A stretch of 64,000 nucleotides of DNA from Leptolyngbya sp. KIOST-1 (GTDB lineage: Bacteria > Cyanobacteriota > Cyanobacteriia > Phormidesmidales > Phormidesmidaceae). Shown here one piece after another: positions 8,602 through 17,306 of the stretch. The stretch lies in assembly GCF_000763385.1 (NCBI RefSeq), contig NZ_JQFA01000004.1, forward strand, positions 310,001-374,000. Reading direction: 5' to 3'. A model generated the notes under the pieces. The model did not search any database. It was not told where the DNA came from and saw only the letters and a program-made list of their open reading frames with translations. The position numbers and the translations under genes were made by a program. The first letter of the stretch is position 1. The number at the start of each line of letters is the position of its first letter.

Positions 8602-9312
8602 ATGCCCCGGGCTGAAAGCCCAGAGCATGGGTGCATAGACTGGGTACACCGCCACCACCACCCCGAGTCAGGGCTCAGGCTACTGCGGCAGCGGGTGACC
8701 CGTTCTAGAGACGCAATAGTGGTAAATCGACGGTTCGCTATGGTTTCTTCACAGTTTTTTTCAGCTAATGCCGGACAGCAGTCTTCCAGTCCGTTTCTCC
8801 CCAGGGGCACCAGCCGCCAGCCGGTCGATTCTCCCCCCTGGCTTTTAGACACCCTCTTTCGCAATCTGAGCTACGACCTGGAACAGGTGGCCGATGTCAT
8901 CGATCCGATTCTGACTGCCCAAAACCACTGCTACCGCACTGACTGGTACGTGCAGGGCATCGTCACCGACGGGCGGGCGTTTCTCAGCACCAACATCAAT
9001 ACCGATCGCGCTATTCAGGTCACCCTCTGCGGCACCCGCTGGCTGCTGGGGCAGAGCGGTCGCTGCACCGTGGCCCTGCCCCAGGCCGGGCTGGCCGACT
9101 GCCACGCGGCTCTTAACTTTGACCCCCAAAAGGGCTTTTTTATCACCGACCTGGGCACCGACGGCGGCACCTGGGTCAACGGACGCCGCCTGGCTCCGGC
9201 CCAGCGCCACTACCTGCAAGACGGCGACTTGATCAAGCTGGCCGACCTGCGGTTTGAGTTCCTGCAGCAGCGCTGCGACCAGCCCGTGTGGCATCTTGAT
9301 GACAGCTTCTAA
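8602..9312 (+). CDS. FHA domain protein
   Basis: 236 residues. The last 120 form a forkhead-associated domain, which binds phosphothreonine peptides: a Gly-Gln turn WLLGQSGRCTV, the His in CHAALNFD, then DLGTDGGTWVNGRRL and the closing DGDLIKLADLRFEF. The residues before it (about 70-115) are helical. The ATG at 8602 is supported by GGAG 7 bases upstream; an internal ATG at 8740 lacks a site, so the first 46 rather basic residues are kept, with some doubt. It ends 4 bases into the convergent dprA stop region. Likely a reader for Ser/Thr kinase signalling. Confidence 0.85.
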   Translation: MPRAESPEHGCIDWVHRHHHPESGLRLLRQRVTRSRDAIVVNRRFAMVSSQFFSANAGQQSSSPFLPRGTSRQPVDSPPWLLDTLFRNLSYDLEQVADVIDPILTAQNHCYRTDWYVQGIVTDGRAFLSTNINTDRAIQVTLCGTRWLLGQSGRCTVALPQAGLADCHAALNFDPQKGFFITDLGTDGGTWVNGRRLAPAQRHYLQDGDLIKLADLRFEFLQQRCDQPVWHLDDSF

Positions 9313-10448
9313 CAGCGCTGGTAGCGCATCCCCGGCAGCTGCGTGACTAGGCCCATTAACTCTAGTTGCACCAGAGTCGCCAGTACCTCGCTGGTGGGTT
9401 GAGCGATCGCCTGTACGAGCTGATCGAGGGTGGTGGGTTCGTCGTTAATAGCCGCCAGCACCTGGGCCATAGCGGGCGACAGCGGCGGCGGGGTGGCGCT
9501 GTTGGCGGGGCGATCGCCCCTGCCGTCGGCCTCTGTCTCGTCGGTCTTGGCTGGGCGCAGCTGGGGCAGTTGACCCAGGGCCGTCACCAGTGTCATGTCG
9601 CTCAAAATCATTTGGGCCCCCTGGTTAATCAACTCCAGACAGCCGTGGCTGTTCGGGTTGTCGAGGGAACCGGGCACCGCGTACACGTCGCGGCCGTAGT
9701 CGTTGGCCAGCTGAGCGGTGATTAGCGCTCCGGAACGGGACGGGGCTTCGGTCACCACCACCGCCCGGCTGAGCCCGGCAATGATGCGGTTGCGGCGGGG
9801 AAAGTGGGCCCGCTCAGGCGGGGTGCCGTTGGGGTACTCGCTGAGCAGCAGCCCCTGGCGGGCAATGCGATCGTACAGGTCGCGGTTAACTGAGGGGTAG
9901 ATCTGATCCACCCCGGTGCCCAGCACCGCAATGGTGAGCCCGTTGTCGTCGAGGGTTTGCTGGTGGGCGTAGCGATCGACGCCCTTGGCCAACCCCGATA
10001 CCACAACCACGCTGTGGCCCACCAGCTGCCGGGTCAGGCGACGGGTCCACCGCTTGCCGTAGTCCGACGGATTGCGGGTGCCCACGACGCCCACCGAGGG
10101 CATCATTTGCAGGGCGCTGGTCAGCTCCAGCCGCCCCCGGTAGAAAATAACCGGGGGCGGGTCGTCAATTTCGTAGAGCAGGGCCGGGTAGTCGGCATCG
10201 GCCGGCGTCCAAAAGTTGGGGTGCTGCTGCTCGTAGCGGGCCAGCAGCTCCGGGGGCGAAACCCGCTGCCGATACTCCAGCAGGCTGGAGCCTAACCCCA
10301 GGCCAATGCCCTCCACCTCCAGCAGCTCGGATCCGCTGGCCTGCCAGGCCGTGGCCAGGGTGCCAAAATGGCTGCACAGACGCTTCAATAAAATTGGGCC
10401 CAGGCCCTTGGCCTGAGCCCAGGCCAGCCAATACGCTCGTTCTGCCAT
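9309..10448 (-). CDS. dprA: DNA-processing protein DprA
   Basis: 379 residues. DprA loads RecA on incoming single-stranded DNA in natural transformation. The extended Rossmann fold is complete: VGTRNPSDYGKRW, VVSGLAKGVDRYAHQ, LGTGVDQIYPSVNRDLYD, LLSEYPNGTPP, FPRRNRIIAGLSRAVVV, SRSGALITAQLANDYGRDVYAVPG and HGCLELINQGA. An N-terminal HhH-like region (residues 1-60) and a C-terminal winged-helix-like part (about 315-379) flank it, as in full-length homologues. Its presence suggests competence in this organism. The stop overlaps the convergent FHA gene by 4 bases. Confidence 0.96.
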   Translation of the reverse strand: MAERAYWLAWAQAKGLGPILLKRLCSHFGTLATAWQASGSELLEVEGIGLGLGSSLLEYRQRVSPPELLARYEQQHPNFWTPADADYPALLYEIDDPPPVIFYRGRLELTSALQMMPSVGVVGTRNPSDYGKRWTRRLTRQLVGHSVVVVSGLAKGVDRYAHQQTLDDNGLTIAVLGTGVDQIYPSVNRDLYDRIARQGLLLSEYPNGTPPERAHFPRRNRIIAGLSRAVVVTEAPSRSGALITAQLANDYGRDVYAVPGSLDNPNSHGCLELINQGAQMILSDMTLVTALGQLPQLRPAKTDETEADGRGDRPANSATPPPLSPAMAQVLAAINDEPTTLDQLVQAIAQPTSEVLATLVQLELMGLVTQLPGMRYQRC

Positions 10449-10503
10449 GCTGGGCGGTAAAAACTGCTACCGCTCAGTATGCCCCGCTACCATTCCCCAG
10501 CCG

Positions 10504-10782
10504 CTATCGTCGGGCTCGGGGGACTCGCGGGCTGCGGCTACGCCCGAAAAAATTGCCCAGGGGCAGGCGCTTAGGGTTGAGCTGCCGTAGGGAGGCGGGC
10601 AGCTCCAGGGCGGTGGTCGGCTCGCCCCCAGGGGTAATCCACCAGGCGTGAATGGTGCCCCCCGCAAACCCGGCCACCGCCCCTAGCAAAATACTGGGCA
10701 CCACCTCGTAGCCCAGCAGCAAAAACAGGAACAGAAACGCCAGCCAGATCTTAAAGGCGGTTGGAATAATTTTGTCGGCCAC
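10504..10782 (-). CDS. Small two-helix membrane protein, unknown function
   Basis: 92 residues. Two adjacent hydrophobic segments (about residues 8-28 and 30-48, the second with GAVAGFAGG) precede a basic tail ending in an Arg-rich RSRSPRVPRARR. The tail is predicted to stay in the cytoplasm. It lies 55 bases ahead of dprA on the same strand and could be cotranscribed. No domain was recognised. Confidence 0.6.
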   Translation of the reverse strand: MADKIIPTAFKIWLAFLFLFLLLGYEVVPSILLGAVAGFAGGTIHAWWITPGGEPTTALELPASLRQLNPKRLPLGNFFGRSRSPRVPRARR

Positions 10783-10834
10783 CGTTCCGTCCTCTCAGGA
10801 GCGCCAAACAGGCGGACAAAAGGCCTCTGCCCGT

Positions 10835-12382
10835 CTATGCCCCTACTATAGCGGCTATCTGCGGTGGCAGATCCTGGGTGGTGTCGATCGCGGTTACCAG
10901 TCCCTGTTCGGCCTCGCTAAAGGGCTCCATGTGCTGCTGCTGCAGTACGGCCACGGTGGCATCGGCAATGTCGCCGCTGCGATCGCGCACCCGCTGCTCC
11001 AGCACCGCCATTGGCGCAGTGCAGTGCAGAATACTCAGGGGTAGGCCCGCCGCCTGGATCGGCGCGATCGCCTGCTGCCGCCGGCTGGCGCGGTCGTACT
11101 TGGCGTCCAGAATTACCGCATACCCGGCCTGGGCCAGGGCTATGCCCAGGCTGAGCAGGCGATCGTAGGTTTTTTCAGTCATGGCTGGGGTATACAGGCT
11201 GTCGTCCCCGCGCTGATCCAGCGGCACCCCGGCCAGGTGCTTCCGCACCGCATCGCTGCGCAGGTGAATGGCCTGGATCTGGCTGGCCAACTGTCGCGCC
11301 GTGGTGGACTTCCCCGACCCTGACAGCCCCGCCATCATGTAGACCCGGCCCTGCTGGGGCTGGCACACCGACCAGGCCAGGCGGTAGTAGCCCGCCGCTG
11401 TCTCAGCGGCCCGCTGCTTGGTCGCTTCGTCCACCCCAGGATCGCCCAGCAGAAAGGAGGTCACCTTGGCCCGCACGTAGGCCTGGCGGCTGATGTACAG
11501 GGGCAGCAGCCGCAGCCCTTCCCAGTCCCCGGTGCGCTCCACATAGGTGTTGAGAAAGGCGTTGGCCAACTCGCCGCAGTCCTTAGACAGCAAATCCATC
11601 ACTACAAAGCCCACGTCGTACATCACATCCACAAACCGAAAGGGTTTGTTGAACTCAATGCAGTCAAACAGGTAGAGCTGGTTCCGCCAGTGGCAGATGT
11701 TGTTCAGGTGCAGGTCGCCGTGGCAGGCGCGAATCCAGCCCTGGTCGATGCGCTGCTGGAACAGATCCCCCTGGGTAGCAAAGATGCGATCGCTGTAGGC
11801 CCTGGTCTCGTCAAACTGGGCCTGGGTCTGGGGGCCGCCGATATAGCCCAGGGTCTGCTCGTAGTTTTCGTCAAAGGCCTGGCGAATTTGCTCGACGGTG
11901 CCGTAGCTGCGAATCTCGTCGTCAGTTTCGGCCCCGAGGTGAAAGGCGGCCACGGTCTCCGCCAGCTCTCGAATCAGCGCTTCCCCCAAATCGCCCCGCT
12001 CGTACAGGCCGCTGAGCAGGGCCGTCTGGGGAAACTGCACCATTTTGACGGCGTACTCCACTGGTTCCCCGGTCGGCTCCCCGGCGATGAGACCATAGCT
12101 GTCCCCCGTTTGGCCAATTCCAACCACCTCAAGGTACAAATCCCTGGCCCCCCGCTGGTTCAGGCGCAGCTCTTCGTGGCAGAAGTGGCGGCGCTTCGAC
12201 CGGGTGGAATAGTCCAAAAAACCGAAGTTCACCGGCTTCTTTAACTTGTAGGCGTAGTCGCCGGTCAGCAGCACGTAGGAGACGTGGGTTTGCAGCAGCC
12301 GAATCGGTTCAGCGACCGGATGGGGGTAAAACCCCGGCTGACACATCTGCTGAATCAACTCAGGCAGGGCGGCATCGGTCAT
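10835..12382 (-). CDS. Bifunctional aminoglycoside phosphotransferase-like / P-loop kinase fusion protein
   Basis: 515 residues with two nucleotide-using domains. Residues about 30-320 are APH/choline-kinase-like: an N-lobe containing DYAYKLKKPVNFGFLDYS and the catalytic loop HGDLHLNNICHW followed by LFDCIEFN (the IDxxE-type metal site). Residues about 345-510 are a P-loop kinase: GLSGSGKSTTARQLA, then a Walker-B-like VILDAKYDRASRRQQA and a lid Arg. This architecture is known as COG2187/COG0645; substrates are unknown. The ATG at 12382 has AAGG 5 bases upstream and is preferred over an upstream GTG-type extension of 34 residues. Confidence 0.82.
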   Translation of the reverse strand: MTDAALPELIQQMCQPGFYPHPVAEPIRLLQTHVSYVLLTGDYAYKLKKPVNFGFLDYSTRSKRRHFCHEELRLNQRGARDLYLEVVGIGQTGDSYGLIAGEPTGEPVEYAVKMVQFPQTALLSGLYERGDLGEALIRELAETVAAFHLGAETDDEIRSYGTVEQIRQAFDENYEQTLGYIGGPQTQAQFDETRAYSDRIFATQGDLFQQRIDQGWIRACHGDLHLNNICHWRNQLYLFDCIEFNKPFRFVDVMYDVGFVVMDLLSKDCGELANAFLNTYVERTGDWEGLRLLPLYISRQAYVRAKVTSFLLGDPGVDEATKQRAAETAAGYYRLAWSVCQPQQGRVYMMAGLSGSGKSTTARQLASQIQAIHLRSDAVRKHLAGVPLDQRGDDSLYTPAMTEKTYDRLLSLGIALAQAGYAVILDAKYDRASRRQQAIAPIQAAGLPLSILHCTAPMAVLEQRVRDRSGDIADATVAVLQQQHMEPFSEAEQGLVTAIDTTQDLPPQIAAIVGA

Positions 12383-12495
12383 AGGTACCTTCAAAACGGT
12401 TGAAACATACGATAAAGGGGCCAGGAATCGCGTTCCCAGCCCCCAGCAGGCCTGCGTCGATGGCCGACCCAGGCGACGGCCCAAACTAGCCCTGC

Positions 12496-13134
12496 CTACT
12501 CGGCTGCTGGTGCCTCTTCGGCCACGGGGGCCAGGGGCTCATCCAGGGCCACTTCGGTTTCGCTGGTGGGTTCAGCCATGCGGCCCGGCAGCACGGTGGC
12601 GATCGCCTGGTCGACTTCGCCAACCACCACAGCCCCAGCGGGCAGGGTCAGATCGGTGATGCTGAGCGTATCCCCGACGGCCAGGTTGGTGATGTCAATG
12701 TCAATGCTTTCGGGAATGTTGATCGCCTTGCACTTGACGGTGAGTTCGGTGATTTCGGAGTTGAGCACGCCCCCCTCATCGGTTACACCCTTGGCTTCAC
12801 CCACAAAGTGGATCGGCACAACGACTTCGACCTCGTCCTGGGCCTTAACGGCAAAGAAGCTGAGGTGGTAAAGCGCGTTTTTCCAGGGGTGCGCCTGCAC
12901 TTCCCGCAGCAGCGCTTTGCCATTCCACGACAGGTCGGGAATTTGCAGATCGATCATAGTGTTGTTGACAGCAGCCTTGCGCAGCAGCATTTCCGCCGCA
13001 TGCTGATCGACGGTCAGCGACACAGACTCGGTGCCATCGTGACCGTACAGCACTGCGGGCAGCAGTCCCTGGCGGCGCAGCGCGTTGGGCTTGGCCTTCG
13101 GATCGCGCGATTTACATTCAATAGTCAGTTCCAT
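12496..13134 (-). CDS. rplY: Ribosomal protein L25 / general stress protein Ctc
   Basis: 212 residues beginning MELTIECKSRDPKAKPNALRR. The 5S rRNA-binding L25 domain occupies residues 1-95 (GLLPAVLYGH, NNTMIDLQI), and the TL5/Ctc C-terminal domain covers about 95-190 (VPIHFVGEAKGV, GGVLNSEITELTVKC, SIDIDITNLAVGDTLSI), followed by an acidic Ala/Glu tail. It binds 5S rRNA in the large subunit. The ATG at 13134 follows a GGGGGGA ribosome site. It is 57 bases downstream of purA on the same strand, suggesting cotranscription. Confidence 0.93.
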   Translation of the reverse strand: MELTIECKSRDPKAKPNALRRQGLLPAVLYGHDGTESVSLTVDQHAAEMLLRKAAVNNTMIDLQIPDLSWNGKALLREVQAHPWKNALYHLSFFAVKAQDEVEVVVPIHFVGEAKGVTDEGGVLNSEITELTVKCKAINIPESIDIDITNLAVGDTLSITDLTLPAGAVVVGEVDQAIATVLPGRMAEPTSETEVALDEPLAPVAEEAPAAE

Positions 13135-13191
13135 GGAAAATCCCCCCGTTGATAACTCATTCAAAAAGACAAACTTGACGACGCCTCAGCC

Positions 13192-14526
13192 CTAGGCCAC
13201 CTGAGGCTCTCCATTCTCGTAGAGCAGCGCCCGCTTCGGCCCGTGGATGGGGTCCTCTACGATGATGGTCTGGTCGCGGCTGGCCCCCAGCGACACGATC
13301 GCGATCGGTACCTCCATGAGCTCCGCCAGAAACTTGAGGTAGTCCAAGGCGGCCTTGGGCAGGTCACTGAGCGATCGGCAGTGGTCGGTGGACTGCTTCC
13401 AGCCGGGCATGGTCTTGTAGATCGGCTTGCAGCGGCTAAAGGCGTCGGCACTGGCCGGCAGCTCCTCGCAGCGCTCCCCGTCTAGCTCGTAGGCCACGCA
13501 CACCTCGATTTCGTCCACATCGTCCAGCACATCGAGCTTGGTGATGGCCAGGCAGTCGAGGCCGTTGATGCGAACTGCATAGCGACCAATCACGGCGTCG
13601 AACCAGCCGCAGCGGCGGCGGCGACCGGTGGTGGTGCCAAACTCAGCACCGCGATCGCACAGCAGTTCACCCACCCCACAGGTGAGTTCCGTGGGGAAGG
13701 GGCCTTCGCCTACCCGCGTGGTGTAGGCCTTGGCCACGCCGATGACGCGATCGATCACCGTGGGGCCAATGCCGGTGCCAATGCAGGCCCCCCCCGCCAC
13801 CGGGTTAGAGGAGGTGACGTAGGGATAGGTGCCGTGGTCGAGGTCGAGCAGCGTACCCTGGGCCCCCTCAAACAGCACGTTTTTGCGCTGGCGAATGGCC
13901 CGGTACACGTGCAGGGAGCTGTCGATGATGTGGGGGCGCAGCCGCTCGGCGTAGTGAGTATATTCGTCGATCACCGCCGCCGGGTCGAGGGGGGGCAGAT
14001 CGTAGAGCTTTTCGAGAATGCCGTTTTTGTACTGAACAGTCCACTCCAGCTGCTTACGCAGGCGAACATGGTCCATCAGGTCAATGACGCGAATGCCTAT
14101 ACGCTCTGACTTGTCGGCGTAAGTGGGGCCAATGCCGCGCTTGGTGGTGCCGATCTTGTGGTTGCCCCGGCGCTCCTCGGCGGCCTGATCGATCAGACGG
14201 TGGTAGGGCATGGTGACGTGGGCCGCATTGGAGATAAACAGATTTTTAGAGGAAATCCCTAGCTCGTCGAGCTTGTCGAGTTCGCCAATCAGTGCCTTGG
14301 GGTCGATCACGGTGCCGCTGCCAATGACGCACTCGGTTTCGGGGTAGAGAATACCCGAGGGAATCAGGTGCAGCTTGAAGGTCTGGTCCTTCACCACTAC
14401 GGTATGCCCCGCGTTGACCCCACCCTGGTAGCGCACCACCACATCTGCCGAGCGACTCAGCAAATCGGTAATTTTGCCCTTACCTTCGTCGCCCCACTGG
14501 GCCCCAATCACTACAACGTTTGCCAA
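13192..14526 (-). CDS. purA: Adenylosuccinate synthetase
   Basis: 444 residues. Joins IMP and aspartate with GTP to make adenylosuccinate, the first committed step to AMP. The N-terminus, [20 protein letters not shown], contains the GTP/IMP loop with catalytic Asp; [43 protein letters not shown] and [13 protein letters not shown] follow in the standard order. Full length for bacteria. The start is the only plausible ATG in frame with the family N-terminus. Confidence 0.97.
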   Translation of the reverse strand: MANVVVIGAQWGDEGKGKITDLLSRSADVVVRYQGGVNAGHTVVVKDQTFKLHLIPSGILYPETECVIGSGTVIDPKALIGELDKLDELGISSKNLFISNAAHVTMPYHRLIDQAAEERRGNHKIGTTKRGIGPTYADKSERIGIRVIDLMDHVRLRKQLEWTVQYKNGILEKLYDLPPLDPAAVIDEYTHYAERLRPHIIDSSLHVYRAIRQRKNVLFEGAQGTLLDLDHGTYPYVTSSNPVAGGACIGTGIGPTVIDRVIGVAKAYTTRVGEGPFPTELTCGVGELLCDRGAEFGTTTGRRRRCGWFDAVIGRYAVRINGLDCLAITKLDVLDDVDEIEVCVAYELDGERCEELPASADAFSRCKPIYKTMPGWKQSTDHCRSLSDLPKAALDYLKFLAELMEVPIAIVSLGASRDQTIIVEDPIHGPKRALLYENGEPQVA

Positions 14527-14631
14527 GGGAATTCACGCCCTAAAGTTCACACAAATTCCCATTATCACTAAGAGAATGTCATTGTGTCAACTTGCCGCAG
14601 CAACGTTGCTCAGTTGATGAAACATCCCCGC

Positions 14632-14691
14632 GAGGTTGGCTGGTGACCGCCAGCCAACCTCCGGCAAGATATTAACCTCCGGCAAGATATT
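14632..14691. promoter_or_regulatory. Hairpin plus 18-bp tandem duplication upstream of the antiporter gene
   Basis: A perfect 12-bp stem, GAGGTTGGCTGG (14632-14643) with CCAGCCAACCTC (14650-14661), has a 6-base loop. The end of its right arm runs into two exact copies of an 18-mer, AACCTCCGGCAAGATATT (14656-14673 and 14674-14691). It lies between divergent purA and the antiporter, ending 26 bases before the antiporter ATG. A role in antiporter mRNA control is inferred only from position. Confidence 0.5.
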
Positions 14692-14717
14692 TTCTGATGC
14701 GCTGACTATCCCCTCCT

Positions 14718-16364
14718 ATGAAACACCCTAGCGCTTGGCCCTTGCACCTATTCGCTGATCTAGCCCCATCTACCCCACTGACCTCAGGACCCCAGGCAAG
14801 TCTGCTTGACATCAATGTCGCCGAGATCGCCAGTATCCTGACCATTCTTCTGCTCGTGGCGACGGGAGTCGCCCTGATCTCCCGTCGCTATCGCGTGCCC
14901 TACGTCACCGGCCTGGTGCTGGCCGGGCTTGCGGTCACAGAACTGCTGCCCCAGCCAGTGCGCCTTGACTCCGATCTGATTCTCAATCTGTTGCTGCCCA
15001 TCCTGGTGTTTCAGGCCGCTATCAACACCGACATCAGCCGTCTGCGCACAACGGTCAAGCCGATCAGTCTGTTAGCTGGCCCCGGGCTGGTAATTGCTTC
15101 GGGCGTTACTGCCCTGGTGCTACGATTGGCGCTCAACCTGGACTGGATTCCAGCCCTGCTGGTGGGTACGATCCTGGCTAACACAGACACAATTTCTGTG
15201 ATTGCTGTGTTTAAAGAAGTGAGGGTGCCCGATCGCCTGTCCACCATTGTGGAAGGTGAAAGCCTCTTCAACGACGGCGTCTCTCTCGTTCTCTTTGGTC
15301 TCATTCTTCAAGCTCACACAACTGGCCATCTGACGGTCTTGGGGGGCCTACAACAGCTGTTTGTAGTCATTGTGGGAGGCAGCCTGCTGGGGTTGGCCAT
15401 TGGCTATCTGTGTACGGCCCTCTTTGTAGCGCTATCCGATGACCCCCTCAGCGGCATCTTGTTGACCGTAGCCGTTGCCTTTGGCTCCTTCCAAGCAGGG
15501 CAAGCTCTACAGGTTTCGGGGGTGGTAGTGGTGGTAGTGGCCGGGCTCACCGTCGGCAATCGCGGCTTATCTCAAAGCTTATCGGCCTCGAGCAAAATCA
15601 CGCTGCTCAACTTTTGGGAATACGCTGACTTTTGCGTCAACACGTTTATTTTCTTGCTGATTGGGCTTGAGGTGGATCTGCTACAGCTGTGGGGAATTAT
15701 TCCAGCCATTGCCTTGGCGATTTTCGCCTATCAGCTGGGTCGTCTCCTGTCGGTTTATCCTCTCCTCTGGCTGACAAATCGCGTCGATATCCCTATTCCT
15801 CTGCGCTGGCAACATGTGTTCTTCTTGGGCAATATCAAAGGGTCATTGTCCATGGTGATGGTGCTCAGCTTGCCCGCTACAATACCAGGACGTACGGATA
15901 TCATCACGCTGGTCTATGGGGCTGTGCTAGTTTCTCTGGTCGTGCAGGGTTTGAGTCTGCCCTGGCTGGTGAAGTGCTTGAATGTCGCTCCGGTTTCAAA
16001 AACTCGGCAAAAAATTGAGGCGGCTCAGTCTCAGCTCATTGCGGCCAAGGCTGCCCAGGCAGAGCTGGTAAAGCTCCGCGACGGTGGGGTTTTATCTAAA
16101 TCAATGTATGAAGAAATGCGGGCCGATTACCAGATTGAAGTGGCTGAGGCTGAGACTCAGCTGCGCCATCTCAATGGCCGTCACATCGGTTCTCAGCGCC
16201 CCAGCTACGGCAGAACCGTCAAGCTCAATGCCATTAAGCGCCAGCTGCTGATGGTGGAGCGCAGCGCCCTCAATGATGCAGTCCGTAAACGCATTATCTC
16301 AGCCGAAATTGTGTCTCCGCGCATCGAGGCAATTGACAATCAACTGCTCACTCTAGAAGACTAG
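14718..16364 (+). CDS. CPA1/NhaP-type sodium/proton antiporter
   Basis: 548 residues with about 12 hydrophobic segments between residues 33 and 435, and a C-terminal cytosolic tail of about 110 residues with coiled-coil character (LIAAKAAQAELVKLRDGG). The ion-site region reads ILANTDTISVIAVFKEV, where most CPA1 members have TDPV, and is followed by the conserved VEGESLFNDGVSLVLF. It exchanges Na+ or K+ for H+ across a membrane. The last 17 bases overlap the convergent TrkA-type gene; a cation antiporter facing a potassium-channel regulatory subunit suggests a shared ion-homeostasis theme. No clear ribosome site is seen before the ATG. Confidence 0.88.
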   Translation: MKHPSAWPLHLFADLAPSTPLTSGPQASLLDINVAEIASILTILLLVATGVALISRRYRVPYVTGLVLAGLAVTELLPQPVRLDSDLILNLLLPILVFQAAINTDISRLRTTVKPISLLAGPGLVIASGVTALVLRLALNLDWIPALLVGTILANTDTISVIAVFKEVRVPDRLSTIVEGESLFNDGVSLVLFGLILQAHTTGHLTVLGGLQQLFVVIVGGSLLGLAIGYLCTALFVALSDDPLSGILLTVAVAFGSFQAGQALQVSGVVVVVVAGLTVGNRGLSQSLSASSKITLLNFWEYADFCVNTFIFLLIGLEVDLLQLWGIIPAIALAIFAYQLGRLLSVYPLLWLTNRVDIPIPLRWQHVFFLGNIKGSLSMVMVLSLPATIPGRTDIITLVYGAVLVSLVVQGLSLPWLVKCLNVAPVSKTRQKIEAAQSQLIAAKAAQAELVKLRDGGVLSKSMYEEMRADYQIEVAEAETQLRHLNGRHIGSQRPSYGRTVKLNAIKRQLLMVERSALNDAVRKRIISAEIVSPRIEAIDNQLLTLED

Positions 16365-17043
16365 TTTCCTGGGAGGGTTGGAGCAGGTCAATCAGCGTGT
16401 GTAATGTTTCTGGCTTGGTGACAACCAGAACCTTAGCATTGGGTTCTAGAACGGTGTCGCCATTGGGAATGACTAAATTTTCATGGGAGTGGGCCTGATA
16501 GCCGATAATCAGCGAATTAGGCGGAAAGCGTGGGTCGCGGGCAATGTCGGCCAGACGGTGATTGACGAAGCTGCAATCGTCAGTAATGGAAAGTTTGAGC
16601 ACCTCAATCTGGCCCTTCTCAAAATGCATAATCGACTCAACCTGGGGATACTCGGCGGCGTTTACCATGGTCGAGACGGCCAGATCTACGGTGCTAATAA
16701 TCTGATGGGCCCCTGCGTGACGCAGCGGATGTTCGAAGTCTCGGTGGCGCAGGCGAGAAATGATGTGGGGCACCTGGTAGTGTCTGGCCAGGGAAACAAT
16801 GGCCAGGTTGAGCGCATCGTACCGCAGCGCCGCACAGACAATGTTGGCCTTGTGAATGCCAGCTTCATACAGGATGTCTGTGCTGACGGCACTTCCCTCA
16901 AAGGCCATGACGCCGAGGCGTTCCCTGGCGTAGGCACAGGCGTTTGGATCGATGTCAATAATGGCAACGGTGTGGCCAAGCTTGACCAGGCGCTGGGCCA
17001 GGGTGCGACCAATTAACCCAGCCCCGCCAATGAGTGTGTACAT
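16348..17043 (-). CDS. TrkA-type NAD-binding (RCK) protein
   Basis: 231 residues from MYTLIGGAGLIGRTLAQRL. The GAGLIG dinucleotide loop starts a TrkA-N Rossmann domain (residues 1-120, with IIDIDPNACAYARERLG and the HIISRLRHRDFEHPL strand-helix), and a TrkA-C domain fills about 145-220 (IEVLKLSITDDC, NSLIIGYQ). Such proteins gate potassium channels or transporters by binding NAD(H) or nucleotides. No channel gene lies on either side. The ATG at 17043 is chosen over an upstream TTG because it matches the family start. Confidence 0.88.
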   Translation of the reverse strand: MYTLIGGAGLIGRTLAQRLVKLGHTVAIIDIDPNACAYARERLGVMAFEGSAVSTDILYEAGIHKANIVCAALRYDALNLAIVSLARHYQVPHIISRLRHRDFEHPLRHAGAHQIISTVDLAVSTMVNAAEYPQVESIMHFEKGQIEVLKLSITDDCSFVNHRLADIARDPRFPPNSLIIGYQAHSHENLVIPNGDTVLEPNAKVLVVTKPETLHTLIDLLQPSQETSLLE

Positions 17044-17306
17044 AGTGACCAACTGCCAGAGTTTTTGATCACAGTAGCAGGCTCTGGGGGGAGGGCGTGA
17101 AGAGGCCCAAACCCAGGTAAAGGGCTGATGACCACCCAGTTAAATGTACTTAACCTTATACCCATCCAGTGAAATATGCGATAGAACAGATTGAATATCT
17201 ATTTACATTTCTTTAGATTTCCTTTGGATTTGCAGTTTGCAACCCCTGCTTAGGTTGGTTGCTGGGTTGGCCCGATCGACATTGACACTACACAGGGGAG
17301 GATGCC

